From contig CALBGI010000061.1 of NCBI GenBank assembly GCA_937893675.1, forward strand, positions 1 through 35,821: DNA of 35,821 nt, in the 5' to 3' direction. A program made the translations under genes and the position numbers. The notes beneath the pieces were generated by a model that saw only the letters and a list, made by a program, of their open reading frames with translations, ran no database searches and was not told the DNA's origin. This document shows positions 15,601-24,790 of this stretch, one piece after another (positions within the stretch are counted from its first letter, which is position 1; every line of letters begins with the position of its first letter). Origin of the DNA: an uncultured Blautia sp. (GTDB lineage: Bacteria; Bacillota; Clostridia; Lachnospirales; Lachnospiraceae).

Positions 15601-15828
15601 ATGGATTTCATGACGATTAAGCAGGCTTCTGAAAAATGGGGCATCTGCACAAGGAGAGTACAGACATTATGCACAGAAGGGCGAATTGATGGTGCCGAGC
15701 GTTTAGGCCATCAGTGGGTCATTCCTATTAACGCCGAAAAGCCGAAGGATGCCAGAATCAAAAGCGGCAGATACATTAAAACAAAATCCGGAAATGGAGA
15801 GAACGAAAATGGAAAGAAAACCGTATAG
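15601..15828 (+). CDS. Small HTH (excisionase/MerR-like) DNA-binding protein at the head of the BREX operon
   Basis: A 75-residue basic protein. Residues 4-45 form an excisionase/MerR-type winged helix (MTIKQASEKWGICTRRVQTLCTEGRIDGAERLGHQWVIP in pieces), followed by a lysine-rich tail. AGAGG precedes the ATG at 15601. The gene overlaps brxA by 20 bases in another frame, so the two are co-transcribed and probably coupled. It may control BREX expression from the promoter at 15,513. The regulators described for other BREX loci, such as WYL-domain BrxR, are unrelated to it. Alternatively it is an element accessory protein that acts on DNA architecture. Confidence 0.75.
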   Translation: MDFMTIKQASEKWGICTRRVQTLCTEGRIDGAERLGHQWVIPINAEKPKDARIKSGRYIKTKSGNGENENGKKTV

Positions 15829-16417
15829 TGCCGGAGCCGTGAAATTTTCGTTCTGGTTCATGGAATTTCGGAAAACCGTGCAGCTTTTGAGCGAGGGTAA
15901 GAGCTTTGCAGATATTAAAAAGTTGAATGAAGAGACAAACATCTATGGTGCACCGACAAAACTACGAGCGCAGCAGATTTATTCTACCGTAACAGCCCGT
16001 ATCAAGACATTAGATGAAAGCTTTTATCCAATCTTTCTGAGCAGTGATCTTGCTACACAAAAATTATTTGTGCTGACTGCGGCTCTTTTGCATGACACGC
16101 TGTTCTTTGATTTTGTGTATGAAGTAGTGCGGGAAAAAATGATTCTTGGTTCCGATGAGCTGACGGATGCAGATATCCGGATATTTTTCAAAAATAAGCA
16201 GGAACAGAGTGAGAAAGTGGCTTCTCTTCAAGACTATACGCTGCGCCGTCTCGGTTCCTGCTATAAGACACAGCTTTATGAAGCAGGACTTTTAGAAAGC
16301 AACCAGGCAAACAGCACAAGAAAAATACTGAAGCCAATTCTTGATATTGCATTTGAGCATTGGCTTTATGACCATGACCTTGGCATCATGGTAAAAACAC
16401 TGACGGGGGTAAGATGA
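15809..16417 (+). CDS. brxA: BREX protein BrxA (DUF1819)
   Basis: A 202-residue protein of the BrxA/DUF1819 family, the first core gene of type 1 BREX systems. Recognisable blocks are YSAGAVKFSFWFMEFRKTVQLL near the start, KLRAQQIYSTVTARIKTL, and the C-terminal LKPILDIAFEHWLYDHD. BrxA is a small helical DNA-binding protein in characterised BREX systems, where it contributes to defence. I chose the ATG at 15809 because GGAGAG lies 8 bases upstream and the product matches the family length; the frame is open upstream to 15749. It overlaps the HTH gene, and brxB begins two bases after its stop. Confidence 0.9.
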   Translation: MERKPYSAGAVKFSFWFMEFRKTVQLLSEGKSFADIKKLNEETNIYGAPTKLRAQQIYSTVTARIKTLDESFYPIFLSSDLATQKLFVLTAALLHDTLFFDFVYEVVREKMILGSDELTDADIRIFFKNKQEQSEKVASLQDYTLRRLGSCYKTQLYEAGLLESNQANSTRKILKPILDIAFEHWLYDHDLGIMVKTLTGVR

Positions 16418-16418
16418 A

Positions 16419-16994
16419 ATGGATTTAAGCCAAAGACTGGACGAGATGGAGCTTGCAATCCATAAGCCGTCTTTCCGAAAAGGAACAGGCCGCGCAAATG
16501 AGGTCAACTATTGGGTGTTTGATTATCCACCGGAAAAGGAACTGGAAGTTCGGGAGCGTGTAGAGTATCTGAAAAATAAGAACGACCGGGGCGATGATGA
16601 TTTTGAGCTTGTGGTCTTTGACCTGTATGATATCATCATTGACTTTTTGGAAAAGAAAAACTTTATGGAAAAGTGCTATGACTTTGAAAAAAAGCGAGGA
16701 ATCGAGCGTATCGTCAAGGCAGTGACCAACTCCATGAAGGTGAATGACGATGACAGCCTGATCGTGCAATATATCAAAGAACATACGCCGGAGAATGCAG
16801 TTGTGTTCCTGACCGGTATCGGCAAGTGCTATCCGATTTTGCGCTCCCACAAGGTGCTTAACAACTTGCACCAGGCGTTTGTGCGCTGCCCGGTCGTGAT
16901 GTTCTTTCCGGGAACCTATAATGAGCAGGAGCTGATCCTGTTCAATGAGATTAAAGACGATAACTATTACCGGGCATTCCGACTGGTAAAGTAA
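16419..16994 (+). CDS. brxB: BREX protein BrxB (DUF1788)
   Basis: A 191-residue protein of the BrxB/DUF1788 family, normal in length. Characteristic segments are NYWVFDYPPEKELEVRERVE, VVFDLYDIIIDFLE, AVVFLTGIGKCYPILRSHKVLNNL and the C-terminal PVVMFFPGTYNEQELILFNE in pieces. BrxB is needed for type 1 BREX function and is thought to be a scaffold in a complex with other BREX proteins; no catalytic motif is visible. A G-rich ribosome binding site sits at the end of brxA, and brxC follows within 20 bases, so translation is coupled along the operon. Confidence 0.9.
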   Translation: MDLSQRLDEMELAIHKPSFRKGTGRANEVNYWVFDYPPEKELEVRERVEYLKNKNDRGDDDFELVVFDLYDIIIDFLEKKNFMEKCYDFEKKRGIERIVKAVTNSMKVNDDDSLIVQYIKEHTPENAVVFLTGIGKCYPILRSHKVLNNLHQAFVRCPVVMFFPGTYNEQELILFNEIKDDNYYRAFRLVK

Positions 16995-17012
16995 TGGATG
17001 GAGGAAACAGTT

Positions 17013-20000
17013 ATGCAGATCAAGGACATGTTCCGAAAGAAAATTGACCGTGAGATACAGGGCGTTATCATTGTCGGTCAGGGTGAAGAAACAAATGTAG
17101 CGCAGGAGCTGGAAGAGTATGTTGTGACCCGTGAGCTTCAGCGTCATTTTGCGGATTTCTTTGCAGCATATAAAAAAGGTATTCAGGGAACCACACCGAA
17201 AATGGGTGTCTGGATTTCCGGCTTCTTTGGAAGTGGTAAATCTCATTTCCTGAAAATCCTGTCCTATCTGCTTCAGAATAAACAGGTCGGAGACAAACAT
17301 GCCATCGACTACTTCATTGAGGATCAGAAGATTACCAATCAGATGGTGCTGGCAGATATGCAGCTGGCAGCAAACACCCCATCGGACGTAATTCTTTTCA
17401 ACATTGATTCCAAAAGCGATTCGAATGGCAAAGAAAATAAAGATGCCATTGTGAACGTATTCCTGAAGGTCTTCAATGAGATGCAGGGCTTCTGCGGTTC
17501 CATGCCGCACCTTGCCGACCTGGAGCGCAGGCTTTCCGAGGAAGGTCGTTTTGAAGAGTTTAAGGAAAAGTTTGAAGAAGAGTATGGAGATCCGTGGGAA
17601 AGCTCTCGCCAGGACTTCGATTTCATTCAGGATTCCGTTGTCGATGTTCTTTCTGACATGGATTTCATGAGCGAATCGGCTGCCCGTAACTGGTGTGAGA
17701 AAGCAACCGAGGGCTACCAGATCAGTATTGAGGATTTCGCCAAGCGTGTAAAGTCCTATATTGAGAAAAAAGGTAACAACCACCATGTGGTTTTCCTTGT
17801 AGATGAGATTGGCCAGTACATTGGTGATGATTCCAAACTGATGCTGAACCTTCAGACAGTGACGGAAGAACTGGGCAAGGAATGCATGGGCAAGGCTTGG
17901 GTAATCGTAACGAGCCAGCAGGATATCGACTCCATTACCAAGGTGAAGGGTAACGACTTCTCCAAGATTCAAGGACGTTTCGATACACGTCTTTCTTTGT
18001 CCTCTGCCAATGTGGACGCTGTTATCAAAAAGCGTATTCTGGATAAGACCGAGACAGCAGCACAGAGCCTGCGTCTGCTCTATGACCAGAAAGCAACCAT
18101 CATCAAAAATCTGATTGTCTTCAACGACGGCGTGGAGAAAAAACTGTACGCCAACGCAGAAGACTTTGCAGAGGTTTATCCTTTTGTTCCATACCAGTTT
18201 AATTTGCTTGCCAGCGTGCTGACCAGCATCCGTACCCACGGTGCATCCGGCAAGCACCTGTCTGAAGGTGAACGTTCCATGCTGGCTCTGTTCAAAGAAT
18301 CTGCCATGCAGCTGATGGACGATGAGATGGGGGCAATCGTGCCGTTCTATCGGTTCTATGATGCATTGGAGAACTTCCTCGACCACAGCCACAGCAGCGT
18401 GATCATCCGCGCTTATGATAACAGCTACATCAACCCGGAAAAGAAGGAAAAAGATGTCTTTGCCATCAATGTGCTGAAGACCCTTTTCCTGATTAAATAT
18501 GTTCTGGAGATCGAAGCCAACGTGGACAACATCGTCAGTCTGATGATTACCAGCATTGACGATGATCGTATTTCTCTGAAAGCACAGGTGGAGGATGCAC
18601 TGAAAGTGCTGATGCGCCAGATGCTGATCCAGAAAAATGGCTCCATCTATGTATTCCTGACCGATGAGGAACAGGAAATCAACAACGAAATCGAAAAAGA
18701 AAATGTGGAGATGCCGGAGGTCATCACGAAGATTGCGGAGATGATCTATGAGGACATTTTCTCCAGCAAGAAGTATCAGTATCCAAGCTTTGGTGGACGG
18801 TATGCGTTCTCCTTCAATCAGACAGTGGATGACCGCCCCTATAAGGCAAACCAGAATTACGATATCGGCCTCCGTGTGTTGACCCCGTGGTATGAGGGTG
18901 GCACCGATGATGGTACGCTGCGCCTACTCTCTGGCCAGGGCAAGGAAGTCCTTGTGGTTCTGCCGAATGATGATGCGTTCCTGACGGAAATGCGAGCATA
19001 CTTAAAAATTGAGCGGTTCCTGCGCAAGAATACCTCTGTGCAGCTTGCCAAGTATGAGACCATTAAGGAGGCAAAGCGCGTGGAGATGCGGGAACGCAAC
19101 GGTAACGCCAAGCTTTACCTGACGGAAGCTCTGAAAGAGGCTACCATCTATGTCAATGGCGATGTGCTGCACACTTCCGGCAAGGAAGTGACCAGCCGCA
19201 TCAACGAGGCAATCGGAAGATTGGTGCAGACGGTTTACCACAAGCTGTCCTACATCGACGCAGCGATGGGCGAAGCAGACATCCGGAAGATGTTCAAGAC
19301 CAGCAATCAGCTGTCGCTGGCACTGGGAGATACCGGAGAATCCAATGTCCACGCGCTGGATGATGTGCTGCAATTCGTGGCAGGTAACTCCCGGATGCAC
19401 ATGAAAACTTCTATGAAAACGATCAAGGATCGCTTTATGAAAGCACCCTATGGCTTTGTGGAAGATGACATCCATTGGCTGGTGGCACGTCTCTTTAAGC
19501 GTGGAGATCTGTCCTTTACGGTCAATGGTGAGAGTGTCAATCTGAACAACCGCTCCGAAGAAGAAATCATCGGCTACATCACGAAGAAGCAGTTCGTGGA
19601 TAAGCTGCTGACGGAAGTGCGCGTCCGTGTGCCGGAAAACCAGAAAAAGGCCGTCCGCACCGTGATGAAAGAGCTGTTCAAGGTGGCACCGCCTGCCGAT
19701 GACGAAGATACCATCATGAAGAACTTCCAGCATTACTGCGAGAATCGAATCACTGAGATTGAGCGGCTGGAACCGAAATATGAGAATTACGCCTATCCAG
19801 GAAAGGAACTTCTGGAAAAGGGCAAGAAGCGGCTTTCCGCACTGGTGCAGATTCAGGCACCGCTGGAATTCTTTAAGACTGTATTTGACGAGCAGGACGA
19901 TCTGATGGATTTTGGCGAGGACTATGAGCCTATCCGTGATTTCTTTGGCAGTGAGCAGCTGACCATCTTCACCCGTGCGCTGGATATGCTGAATATCTAC

Positions 20001-20666
20001 GAGGACAGCAAGACCTACATCGTGGATGCAGAACTGGAAGACGTGGTGGCTAAGATGCGCACCATCGTCCGGATGGCGAAGCCCTATAAGGAGATTCCGA
20101 AGCTGCCGGAGCTGCGCGAGAAGTTTATGAACTGCTATATGCGCATTCTGGAAGAGCAGGCAGAGCCGGTCAAGGATTCCATCAATCAGGATCGGAACCG
20201 TGTCTTTGAAGTGCTGAACACCAAGTCCTATAAGGATGCGAAGTTCAACCGTTATCTGGAACTGTTTAAGGAGATCATGGACGGTGCGGAGCACTGCAAC
20301 AATGTCTCCACTCTGCGTAGCTATGCAGATAAGGCGGAGGCACTGAAGCTGCGCCTGCTCAATGAGATGAACGCAGAGGATATCCGTCTTGTGCAGGAAG
20401 CTGCGGCAAAGGCCGAGGCAGAGCGCAAGCGTCAGGAAGAAGAGGCGAAAAAACGCGGCGAGACCGTGAAACCGGCAGAAAAGGTCGCAGAACCGCAGCC
20501 GGTATATAAGGTGCGCACCACGAAGAATGTTTCCATCAAGACGGTTGCCAAGACTGCATCGTGGCGGTTGGAGAGTAAGGACGACGTTGATAAATACCTT
20601 GCCGCATTGCGTGAAAATCTGCTGAAAGAGATGGACGAAGATACAATCGTCAACATTGAACTATAA
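17013..20666 (+). CDS. brxC: BREX protein BrxC, large P-loop ATPase
   Basis: A 1,217-residue ATPase of the BrxC/PglY type (DUF6079), full length for type 1 BREX. The N-terminus MQIKDMFRKKIDREIQGVI is family-typical. Walker A is GFFGSGKSHF with Lys at residue 76. VVFLVDEIGQYIG around residue 264 is the Walker B, and TSQQDID follows as a sensor-like segment. The C-terminal part contains a long charged coiled coil rich in Ala, Glu and Lys (about residues 1110-1160). I prefer the ATG at 17013 because GGAGG is 8 bases upstream; an in-frame ATG at 16998 has no site. BrxC is an AAA+-like DNA-associated motor required for defence and for host methylation in studied systems. Confidence 0.93.
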   Translation: MQIKDMFRKKIDREIQGVIIVGQGEETNVAQELEEYVVTRELQRHFADFFAAYKKGIQGTTPKMGVWISGFFGSGKSHFLKILSYLLQNKQVGDKHAIDYFIEDQKITNQMVLADMQLAANTPSDVILFNIDSKSDSNGKENKDAIVNVFLKVFNEMQGFCGSMPHLADLERRLSEEGRFEEFKEKFEEEYGDPWESSRQDFDFIQDSVVDVLSDMDFMSESAARNWCEKATEGYQISIEDFAKRVKSYIEKKGNNHHVVFLVDEIGQYIGDDSKLMLNLQTVTEELGKECMGKAWVIVTSQQDIDSITKVKGNDFSKIQGRFDTRLSLSSANVDAVIKKRILDKTETAAQSLRLLYDQKATIIKNLIVFNDGVEKKLYANAEDFAEVYPFVPYQFNLLASVLTSIRTHGASGKHLSEGERSMLALFKESAMQLMDDEMGAIVPFYRFYDALENFLDHSHSSVIIRAYDNSYINPEKKEKDVFAINVLKTLFLIKYVLEIEANVDNIVSLMITSIDDDRISLKAQVEDALKVLMRQMLIQKNGSIYVFLTDEEQEINNEIEKENVEMPEVITKIAEMIYEDIFSSKKYQYPSFGGRYAFSFNQTVDDRPYKANQNYDIGLRVLTPWYEGGTDDGTLRLLSGQGKEVLVVLPNDDAFLTEMRAYLKIERFLRKNTSVQLAKYETIKEAKRVEMRERNGNAKLYLTEALKEATIYVNGDVLHTSGKEVTSRINEAIGRLVQTVYHKLSYIDAAMGEADIRKMFKTSNQLSLALGDTGESNVHALDDVLQFVAGNSRMHMKTSMKTIKDRFMKAPYGFVEDDIHWLVARLFKRGDLSFTVNGESVNLNNRSEEEIIGYITKKQFVDKLLTEVRVRVPENQKKAVRTVMKELFKVAPPADDEDTIMKNFQHYCENRITEIERLEPKYENYAYPGKELLEKGKKRLSALVQIQAPLEFFKTVFDEQDDLMDFGEDYEPIRDFFGSEQLTIFTRALDMLNIYEDSKTYIVDAELEDVVAKMRTIVRMAKPYKEIPKLPELREKFMNCYMRILEEQAEPVKDSINQDRNRVFEVLNTKSYKDAKFNRYLELFKEIMDGAEHCNNVSTLRSYADKAEALKLRLLNEMNAEDIRLVQEAAAKAEAERKRQEEEAKKRGETVKPAEKVAEPQPVYKVRTTKNVSIKTVAKTASWRLESKDDVDKYLAALRENLLKEMDEDTIVNIEL

Positions 20667-20686
20667 ATGACAGGAGGATTGGCTCC

Positions 20687-23600
20687 ATGAACAAGACAGC
20701 CATAAAGAATTTTGCGATTTGGGCGCGGAATAAGCTGATTGCAGATGTTAGCTATGATGCCCGCCTGATCGGTATTACGGAGGACGGCATTGCCAAGCCG
20801 CTGCCGCAGAGCTTCGGCGGCACTCAGTTCTTCGATATCGGCACCGCAGAACCGTATTCGATTTCCGGTGAGGCCGTGCGCCAGCGTGACAAGCTGATAG
20901 AGGTCATCCAGCAGAAGGAAAAGGATACCGACTACAAAACCGCATATCAGTATGTGATCGAGGAGGTTGCCTATACATGGTTTAACCGCCTGATCGCCAT
21001 CCGTTTCATGGAGGTCAATGACTATCTGCCTTCCCATATCAGGGTGCTTTCTTCCGAGAGCGGAAAGCTGGAGCCGGATCTGGTCACAACGCCGTTTGAC
21101 GCAGAGCTGCCCTTTACTGCGGAGGAAGAAGCTCAGATTTTCCAGCTGAAGCAGGACAACAAGCTGGACGAGGTGTTCCGTATCCTGTTCCTGAAGCAGT
21201 GCAACGCCTTGAACGAGATTCTGCCGGCTCTGTTTGAAAAGACAAAGAACTACACCGAGCTGTTGCTCAGCCTGTCCGTCATTGACCAGGATGGCGTGGT
21301 TTATCATCTGATTCACGATATCCCGGAGGATGACTTCAACATCGAGCGCGGTGGTCAGGTGGAGATCATCGGCTGGCTGTACCAGTATTATAACACCGAG
21401 CCGAAGGCCGCTGCCTTTGCAAAGAACGGGAAGATTACCAAAGAGGAAATCCCTGCCGTAACCCAGCTGTTCACCCCGGACTGGATCGTTCGTTACATGG
21501 TGGAAAACAGCCTTGGCCGTCTGTGGGTGGAGGGACACCCGGACTGCGGCCTGAAAGAAAACTGGAGATACTATCTGGAAGAAGCACAGCAGGATCCGGA
21601 GGTGCAGGCAAAACTCTCGGAAATTCGTAAAGAGTACGCCGCCCTGAACCCGGAGGACATCAAGCTCATCGACCCCTGCATGGGTTCCGGTCATATCCTG
21701 GTATATGCCTTTGATGTGCTGATGCAGATTTACGAGAGTGCCGGTTACAGCCAGCGAGATGCGGCAAAGAGCATTCTGGAACATAACATCTACGGTCTGG
21801 ATATTGATGATCGTGCCTATCAGTTGGCGTACTTTGCCGTGATGATGAAAGCACGGCAGTACAACCGCCGTATCTTAAACGGTGAGAACACCTGCCATGT
21901 CTATGCCATTCAGGAGAGTAACAGTATCAACCGTGCGCACCTGAAGTATTTTGGCGCGGGGATGGACGATATCGAGAAGAACGCTGCTAAAATGCAGCTG
22001 GAAGGTCTGCTGGACACCCTGACCGATGCCAAGGAATACGGCTCTATCCTGAATGTGGAGAGCTATAACTGGGATTTGCTGCGCCGGTTTGTGGCAGCGG
22101 AGAACACCGATGGCCAGATCAGTATGGACAGCGTGGGCGTGGAAGATACCGCTGAACAGCTGAATCGGCTCATTGATATTGGCGAGACCATGGCGCAGAA
22201 GTATTGGGTGACTTGCACGAATCCGCCCTATGCCGGAACCAGTAACCTGAGTGCAAAGGTCAATAATTTTGTCAAAAAGAATTACCCCGACAGCAAGGTT
22301 GACCTGTTTGCTGTGTTTATTGAGCGTTGCCGCCAGATGACTGGAAATAACGGTTTTCAGGCAATGATTACACAGCATAGTTGGATGTTCCTTTCAAAAT
22401 TGGTGAATTTGAGAGTGAAGATTCAAAGAGATACGATTGTTAACTTAGTACACCTCGGAGCGAGAGCGTTTGAGGAGATTGGTGGAGAGGTTGTACAAAC
22501 GGCCAGTTTTGTATTTGCTAAAAATAGAATTAAAGGTTATCAGGGAAAATATTATAGACTGGTAAACTATTCGATTCCTGAAGATAAGGAAAAGGGATTC
22601 CTGAATCATGCGAATGAGTACATTGCAAAACAAGAAAATTATCAGAAAATACCGGATGCACCAATTAGCTATCATCTGAACCCAGAAGTATATTCGATTT
22701 TTGAAAAAAGGCAGTATATTGGAGATGTTGGAGCAGCTAAACAGGGGCTAGCCACATCCGATAACAATAGATTTCTGAGATTTTGGCCGGAAATTAACTT
22801 TGATAAAATAGGTTTTGGAATTTTAGGTTGTGAAAAAACAGTAGATAGCCCATCAAAATGGTTCCCGTACATAAAAGGTGGAACATTCAGAAGATGGTAC
22901 CCTAATAAAGAATATGTGGTGAATTATCAAAATAATGGATTTGAAATTAAAGCTGCGGTCATGAAAAAATATCCGTACCTTAATAATCCTGATTTTGTTG
23001 TAAAAAATACGTCTGCGTATTTTCATGCCGGAATTACATGGAGTGACGTTGCAACAGGAAAATTTAGTGCAAGATGGGTTAATGACGGATATATCTTTGC
23101 AGATGCGGGGCCAATGCTATTTGTTCAAGTTGATCCGTATGTCAAAATGGGGTATATGAATACGCCCGTATTTCAAATGTTTTGTGATTTGATATGTCAG
23201 GGGTTACACTACAGTACAGGACAGATTCCTCAAATTCCATATTTGCAAAATATAGAAGATAAGAACTTTATAACCGCTTCCGTTGATGAAAATATACAGC
23301 TTTCAAAAGAAGATTGGGATTCTTTTGAAACCTCTTGGGACTTTAAGAAGCACCCATTGCTCCGCAATGTCTCAACGATTTCCGAAGCCTTTAACCAGTG
23401 GCGGACAGAATGCGATGACCGTTTTAATCAGCTGAAAGCCAACGAGGAAGAACTGAACCGCATTTTTATTGATATTTACGGCTTGCAGGACGAACTGACC
23501 CCAGAAGTGGAAGATAAAGATGTGACTGTGCGCAAGGCTGACTTGCAGCGAGACATCAAGAGCCTGCTAAGCTATGCCGTGGGCTGTATGTTTGGCCGCT

Positions 23601-24406
23601 ATTCTACTTATAAGGATGGCTTGCTTTTTGCGGGAGAACCGTATTCCTTGCAGGCATTTGTGGATAAGATGAACGAACGCCCTGGAACGATTTCTGCTGA
23701 AGAGTTGGAACGCGCATACCGCAATGAGGGTATTGTGGTGGATGAAATGTTCTTCCCAGATGCCGACAATGTTATCCCCATCACCGATGAAGAATATCTG
23801 GACGATGATATCGTATCTCGCCTGTGTGCATGGCTGAAAGCAGTTTACGGTGCTGATACGCTGGAAGCAAACCTCGACTATGTCGCAAAAGCCCTTGGCA
23901 ATAAGGGCAGCACCAGCCGGGAGATCATCCGCAACTACTTCCTAAACGATTTCTTCAAGGATCACTGCCAGACTTACTCTGTCACTGGTTCTGGCAAGCG
24001 TCCGATCTACTGGCTGTTTGACAGCGGCAAACAGAACGGTTTCAAGGCACTGGTTTACCTGCATCGCTATACGCCGGATACCATCGGTAACCTGCGTATC
24101 GACTACCTACACAAGATGCAGCGCGTATATGAATCCGAGATCAACCGGATGCAGGATATGATGGATCACAGCGAGAATGCCCGCGAGGTGGCAACAGCCT
24201 CCAAGCGTAAGGATAAACTTGCCAAGCAGCTGAAGGAATGCCGGGAATACGATGAGAAGATCAGCCATCTGGCACTTTCCCGTATCGAGCTTGACCTTGA
24301 TGACGGCGTAAAGGTCAACTACCGCAAGCTCCAGACCGCCCAGGACGGCAAGTTCTATGAGGTGCTGGCGGACAGCAAGAATATCATGGTGAAAGAAAAG
24401 AAATAA
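20687..24406 (+). CDS. pglX: BREX adenine-specific methyltransferase PglX (BrxX)
   Basis: A 1,239-residue class I N6-adenine methyltransferase of type 1 BREX, which marks host DNA at a non-palindromic site and sets the specificity for phage restriction. Motif I DPCMGSGHI starts at residue 329 and the catalytic NPPY at residue 512. The N-terminal block FAIWARNKLIADV is typical. AGGAGG (20671-20676) precedes the ATG. From about 22,340 to 23,300 (residues about 550-870), where the target-recognition domain is expected, the DNA turns sharply AT-rich with different codon use, then returns to GC-rich sequence. This suggests replacement of the specificity domain by recombination. The frame is intact; no invertible repeats were noticed. 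Confidence 0.93.
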   Translation: MNKTAIKNFAIWARNKLIADVSYDARLIGITEDGIAKPLPQSFGGTQFFDIGTAEPYSISGEAVRQRDKLIEVIQQKEKDTDYKTAYQYVIEEVAYTWFNRLIAIRFMEVNDYLPSHIRVLSSESGKLEPDLVTTPFDAELPFTAEEEAQIFQLKQDNKLDEVFRILFLKQCNALNEILPALFEKTKNYTELLLSLSVIDQDGVVYHLIHDIPEDDFNIERGGQVEIIGWLYQYYNTEPKAAAFAKNGKITKEEIPAVTQLFTPDWIVRYMVENSLGRLWVEGHPDCGLKENWRYYLEEAQQDPEVQAKLSEIRKEYAALNPEDIKLIDPCMGSGHILVYAFDVLMQIYESAGYSQRDAAKSILEHNIYGLDIDDRAYQLAYFAVMMKARQYNRRILNGENTCHVYAIQESNSINRAHLKYFGAGMDDIEKNAAKMQLEGLLDTLTDAKEYGSILNVESYNWDLLRRFVAAENTDGQISMDSVGVEDTAEQLNRLIDIGETMAQKYWVTCTNPPYAGTSNLSAKVNNFVKKNYPDSKVDLFAVFIERCRQMTGNNGFQAMITQHSWMFLSKLVNLRVKIQRDTIVNLVHLGARAFEEIGGEVVQTASFVFAKNRIKGYQGKYYRLVNYSIPEDKEKGFLNHANEYIAKQENYQKIPDAPISYHLNPEVYSIFEKRQYIGDVGAAKQGLATSDNNRFLRFWPEINFDKIGFGILGCEKTVDSPSKWFPYIKGGTFRRWYPNKEYVVNYQNNGFEIKAAVMKKYPYLNNPDFVVKNTSAYFHAGITWSDVATGKFSARWVNDGYIFADAGPMLFVQVDPYVKMGYMNTPVFQMFCDLICQGLHYSTGQIPQIPYLQNIEDKNFITASVDENIQLSKEDWDSFETSWDFKKHPLLRNVSTISEAFNQWRTECDDRFNQLKANEEELNRIFIDIYGLQDELTPEVEDKDVTVRKADLQRDIKSLLSYAVGCMFGRYSTYKDGLLFAGEPYSLQAFVDKMNERPGTISAEELERAYRNEGIVVDEMFFPDADNVIPITDEEYLDDDIVSRLCAWLKAVYGADTLEANLDYVAKALGNKGSTSREIIRNYFLNDFFKDHCQTYSVTGSGKRPIYWLFDSGKQNGFKALVYLHRYTPDTIGNLRIDYLHKMQRVYESEINRMQDMMDHSENAREVATASKRKDKLAKQLKECREYDEKISHLALSRIELDLDDGVKVNYRKLQTAQDGKFYEVLADSKNIMVKEKK

Positions 24407-24432
24407 GAAAAATGACCGGAGGGAGTGGGAAA

Positions 24433-24789
24433 ATGCAAAATCACTGGACAAAGGATGATGTCGCGGCGGCATGGCAGCATTTTGAACGTACATATGCCCA
24501 TGATCCGGTGGCATACCGCTTCCTCTGCGGTCATTGTATTCAAGATGAAACCGATGAAGATGCGTTGGATTACAATATCATTGGTGTCTGGCTTGTCTGT
24601 CATAGAAAATATCGTGACTGGTCAACCGAGAAATCCTATGATCTGGCATGGATACTGGAATTTATGCAGGCGTATCACATGACGATTCCACGGTACATCA
24701 AAAGAACAAAGTTCTACCGGAAAAAGATGAAGCTATTGCTGAGTTCTCTTGTAAGAGATAAAGACCAATCACAGGAAAAAGGACAATGA
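24433..24789 (+). CDS. Unrecognised 118-residue protein between pglX and pglZ
   Basis: A small protein rich in Trp, Tyr, His and Asp with a basic C-terminus (PRYIKRTKFYRKKMKLLLSSL). I recognise no domain. It holds HWTKDDVAAAWQHFERTYAHD, then a CGHCIQDETDEDALDYN segment with possible metal-binding Cys and His residues, and a helical second half. GGAGGGAG (24418-24425) lies 7 bases upstream of ATG 24433; an in-frame ATG at 24412 would overlap that site. The gene lies 26 bases after pglX, and pglZ starts two bases after it ends, so it is certainly part of the BREX operon. It is not one of the six core type 1 BREX genes. A role as accessory factor or overcrowding/self-protection protein is speculation. 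Confidence 0.75.
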   Translation: MQNHWTKDDVAAAWQHFERTYAHDPVAYRFLCGHCIQDETDEDALDYNIIGVWLVCHRKYRDWSTEKSYDLAWILEFMQAYHMTIPRYIKRTKFYRKKMKLLLSSLVRDKDQSQEKGQ

Positions 24790-24790
24790 T

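Noticed and set aside
16425..18392. 655-codon open frame on the minus strand opposite brxB/brxC
   Set aside because: It lies antisense to clearly recognisable BREX genes, has Cys/His/Leu-rich shadow composition, no known domain and no plausible ribosome binding site.
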